DNA from: Sphingomonas bacterium
GTDB taxonomy: Bacteria > Pseudomonadota > Alphaproteobacteria > Sphingomonadales > Sphingomonadaceae
Assembly: GCA_026785645.1 (NCBI GenBank)
Contig: JAJAZM010000183.1
Coordinates: 1-16,625, forward strand
Reading direction: 5' to 3'
Length of the DNA: 16,625 bases
Below the pieces are notes generated by a model. The model was not told the origin of the DNA and did not search any database. It saw only the letters and a program-made list of their open reading frames with translations. The first letter of the stretch is position 1, and every line of letters starts with the position of its first letter. Position numbers and translations under genes: made by a program. Shown here piece by piece: positions 14,971 to 16,625 of this stretch.

Positions 14971-16625
14971 CAGCGGCGTTTGCCTTGATGGCGGATATTG
15001 GCAGGGCGACCACGGCCCGGACCCCGGGGCAAGGTGCGATCCCGGCGCGGGCCCGAGCGACGCGGGCCGGCGAATGACCCTTCGGCCAGCTCGAAGCGAA
15101 GCGCGCCCGATGCCGGATTGGCTTCGGCCAGCTTCAAGTCGATCATCTGGCCCTGGCGATAGGTCTCGCCGCTTACCTCCCCGATCAAGGCACGCGCCGC
15201 TTCGTCGAAACGGAAATATTCATTGCCGAGGATCGACGCCGGGACCAGCCCGTCCCCGCCGAGGTCGAGCACGGTGGCGAAGAAGCCGAACGACTGAACC
15301 CCGGTGATGCGGCATTTAAGGATTTGCCCGACGCGGTCGGCGAGAAAGGCGGCGACATAGCGATCGACGGTCTCGCGCTCGGCCTCCATCGCGCGGCGCT
15401 CGAGCATCGAGATTTTCTCGCCAATCTCGACGAACCGCGCCGCCTTGTCGGGCGACAGCGCGCCATCGCCCAGCCCGTAGGAGCGGACCAGCGAACGGTG
15501 GACGATAAGGTCGGCATAGCGGCGGATCGGCGAGGTGAAATGGGCGTAGCTGGCGAGGCTCAAGCCGAAATGGCCGAGCGGATCGGGGGCGTAGCGCGCC
15601 TGCATCTGGGTTCGCAGCACCTGCTCCATGATCTCCGGCCTCGAAGGATGATCGGGGCCAAGCCGCTCGATGATCCGGTTGAAGATGGCGGGCTTTATGA
15701 CCTGGCCGAGCGCGAACTCCTGATCAAACGTGGCGAGATAATCCTTCAATGCCACCAGCTTTTCGCGGCTTGGGGCTTCGTGGTCGCGGTACATCACCGG
15801 CGCCTTTTTCTTCTCGAGCGCCTTGGCCGCGGCGACATTGGCGGCGATCATAAAATCTTCAACCAATCGGTGCGCGTCGAGCCGCTCGCGTGGCGCGACC
15901 GAGAGGATGCGGCCCTTCTCGTCGAGCACCACGCGGCGCTCGGGCAGGTCGAGTTCGAGCGGCTCACGCTTGGTCCGCGCGGCGAGCAGCGCCTTCCAGC
16001 ACGCCCACAGCGGCTTGAGCGCGGTCTCGACCAGTTCCGCCGGGACCGAACCTTCGAGCGGCGGCATCGAGCAAGGCGATGAAGCATTTTCAAGGACTTG
16101 CTCCCCCGCAGCATCGATCGCCGCCTGTGCATTCTCATATGCAATGTTTGCGGCTACGCAAATCTTTGCTCGAGTGAATGTCCAGCTTTTGAGCGCCCCA
16201 TCCTGGCCGACGTGGAGGTGGCAGGCGAGCGCAGCGCGGACCTTGCCTTCCTTCAATGAGCAGATGTCCGACGACAATTCGTGGGGCAGCATCGGCACCA
16301 CGCGGTCGGGGAAATAGACGCTGTTGCCGCGCGCCAAAGCCTCGCGGTCGAGCTCGCTTCCCTCGCGGACGTAGAAACTGACATCGGCGATGGCGACGAT
16401 CGCGTCCCACCCGTCGCCGTCGTCGCGCGGGGCGGCCCAGATCGCATCGTCATGGTCGCGGGCATCCTCAGGATCGATCGCGACGATCGGGAGGTGGGTC
16501 AGATCCTCGCGGTCGCCGAGCGCGAGCTTCGCGACCTCGTGCGCCTCGTCGATCGCTTCCCGACGGAATTCATCGCTCAGCCCATGCTTGTGGATCGCGA
16601 TCATCGAGAAACTGCGCGCCGCAAA
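14970..16625 (-). CDS. rnr: Ribonuclease R (5' end beyond the window)
   Basis: The frame stays open to the window edge (residues FAARSFS precede the internal methionine at 16604), so the N-terminal cold-shock/OB part lies outside. The RNB catalytic domain is complete: IDPEDARDHDDAIW (about 16436-16478) holds the metal-binding aspartates, and HFTSPIRRYADLIVHR is the second conserved block. An S1 RNA-binding domain follows (about 15081-15335, with SFGFFATV), then a basic tail rich in R, G and P ending HQGKRR. The enzyme is a processive 3'-5' exoribonuclease that degrades structured RNA. It heads an operon with the glycosyltransferase and flavoprotein genes. The stretch about 16080-16200 is richer in A and T than the rest of the gene but stays in frame. 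Confidence 0.97.
   Translation of the reverse strand, partial: FAARSFSMIAIHKHGLSDEFRREAIDEAHEVAKLALGDREDLTHLPIVAIDPEDARDHDDAIWAAPRDDGDGWDAIVAIADVSFYVREGSELDREALARGNSVYFPDRVVPMLPHELSSDICSLKEGKVRAALACHLHVGQDGALKSWTFTRAKICVAANIAYENAQAAIDAAGEQVLENASSPCSMPPLEGSVPAELVETALKPLWACWKALLAARTKREPLELDLPERRVVLDEKGRILSVAPRERLDAHRLVEDFMIAANVAAAKALEKKKAPVMYRDHEAPSREKLVALKDYLATFDQEFALGQVIKPAIFNRIIERLGPDHPSRPEIMEQVLRTQMQARYAPDPLGHFGLSLASYAHFTSPIRRYADLIVHRSLVRSYGLGDGALSPDKAARFVEIGEKISMLERRAMEAERETVDRYVAAFLADRVGQILKCRITGVQSFGFFATVLDLGGDGLVPASILGNEYFRFDEAARALIGEVSGETYRQGQMIDLKLAEANPASGALRFELAEGSFAGPRRSGPRRDRTLPRGPGRGRPANIRHQGKRR

Noticed and set aside
14261..15013. Alternative minus-strand frame of 250 codons over the glycosyltransferase
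   Set aside because: It is rich in Arg and Ala with no family features, and overlaps the membrane-protein frame with its helices and motifs.

Overview
The window reads as a chromosomal segment of a high-GC alphaproteobacterium, most likely a sphingomonad (Sphingomonadales). The support is the protein style: an alphaproteobacterial SelO, an AstD-like dehydrogenase, a YcbB-type L,D-transpeptidase, DnaB next to dCTP deaminase, and two outer-membrane barrel proteins ending in a proline-rich tail with a 'TQTC.DGSVILASD.C' loop. The genus is an inference; there is no rRNA or other taxonomic marker here.

Layout. Bases 1-120 are the 3' end of a barrel-protein gene whose tail is nearly copied at 9340-9459. 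After its terminator comes a gene-poor stretch with a lone DUF4424-like secreted protein (421-1410) and a 537-base non-coding gap. A two-gene copper-delivery operon follows (1948-2969): a PCu(A)C-type lipoprotein and a Sco protein, both of the kind used to load the CuA site of cytochrome c oxidase. It converges on an alpha/beta hydrolase (3045-3917) across a shared hairpin that contains the hydrolase stop codon. The hydrolase diverges from selO (3958-5346), followed by an astD-like gene (5418-6848), which converges to within 6 bases on an L,D-transpeptidase (6855-8231, minus). That transpeptidase diverges from the complete barrel-protein gene (8467-9459).

The second half is mostly housekeeping: dnaB (minus, 9619-11133) is divergent from dcd and kynU (11253-13027, overlapping by 4 bases). 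A perfect DnaA-box 9-mer lies between dnaB and dcd. The right end is a minus-strand operon read right to left: rnr (ribonuclease R, 5' end outside the window), a GT-C-like membrane glycosyltransferase and an NADPH-dependent FMN reductase-like flavoprotein, with junctions of 1-base overlap and 6-base gap.

I see no insertion sequence, prophage, CRISPR array, toxin-antitoxin pair, tRNA or rRNA. I found no clearly novel multi-gene system. The points most worth following are the duplicated proline/cysteine tail module, the divergent L,D-transpeptidase/barrel pair, the DnaA box upstream of dnaB, the coupled dcd-kynU pair, and a short dispersed intergenic motif around the DUF4424 gene.
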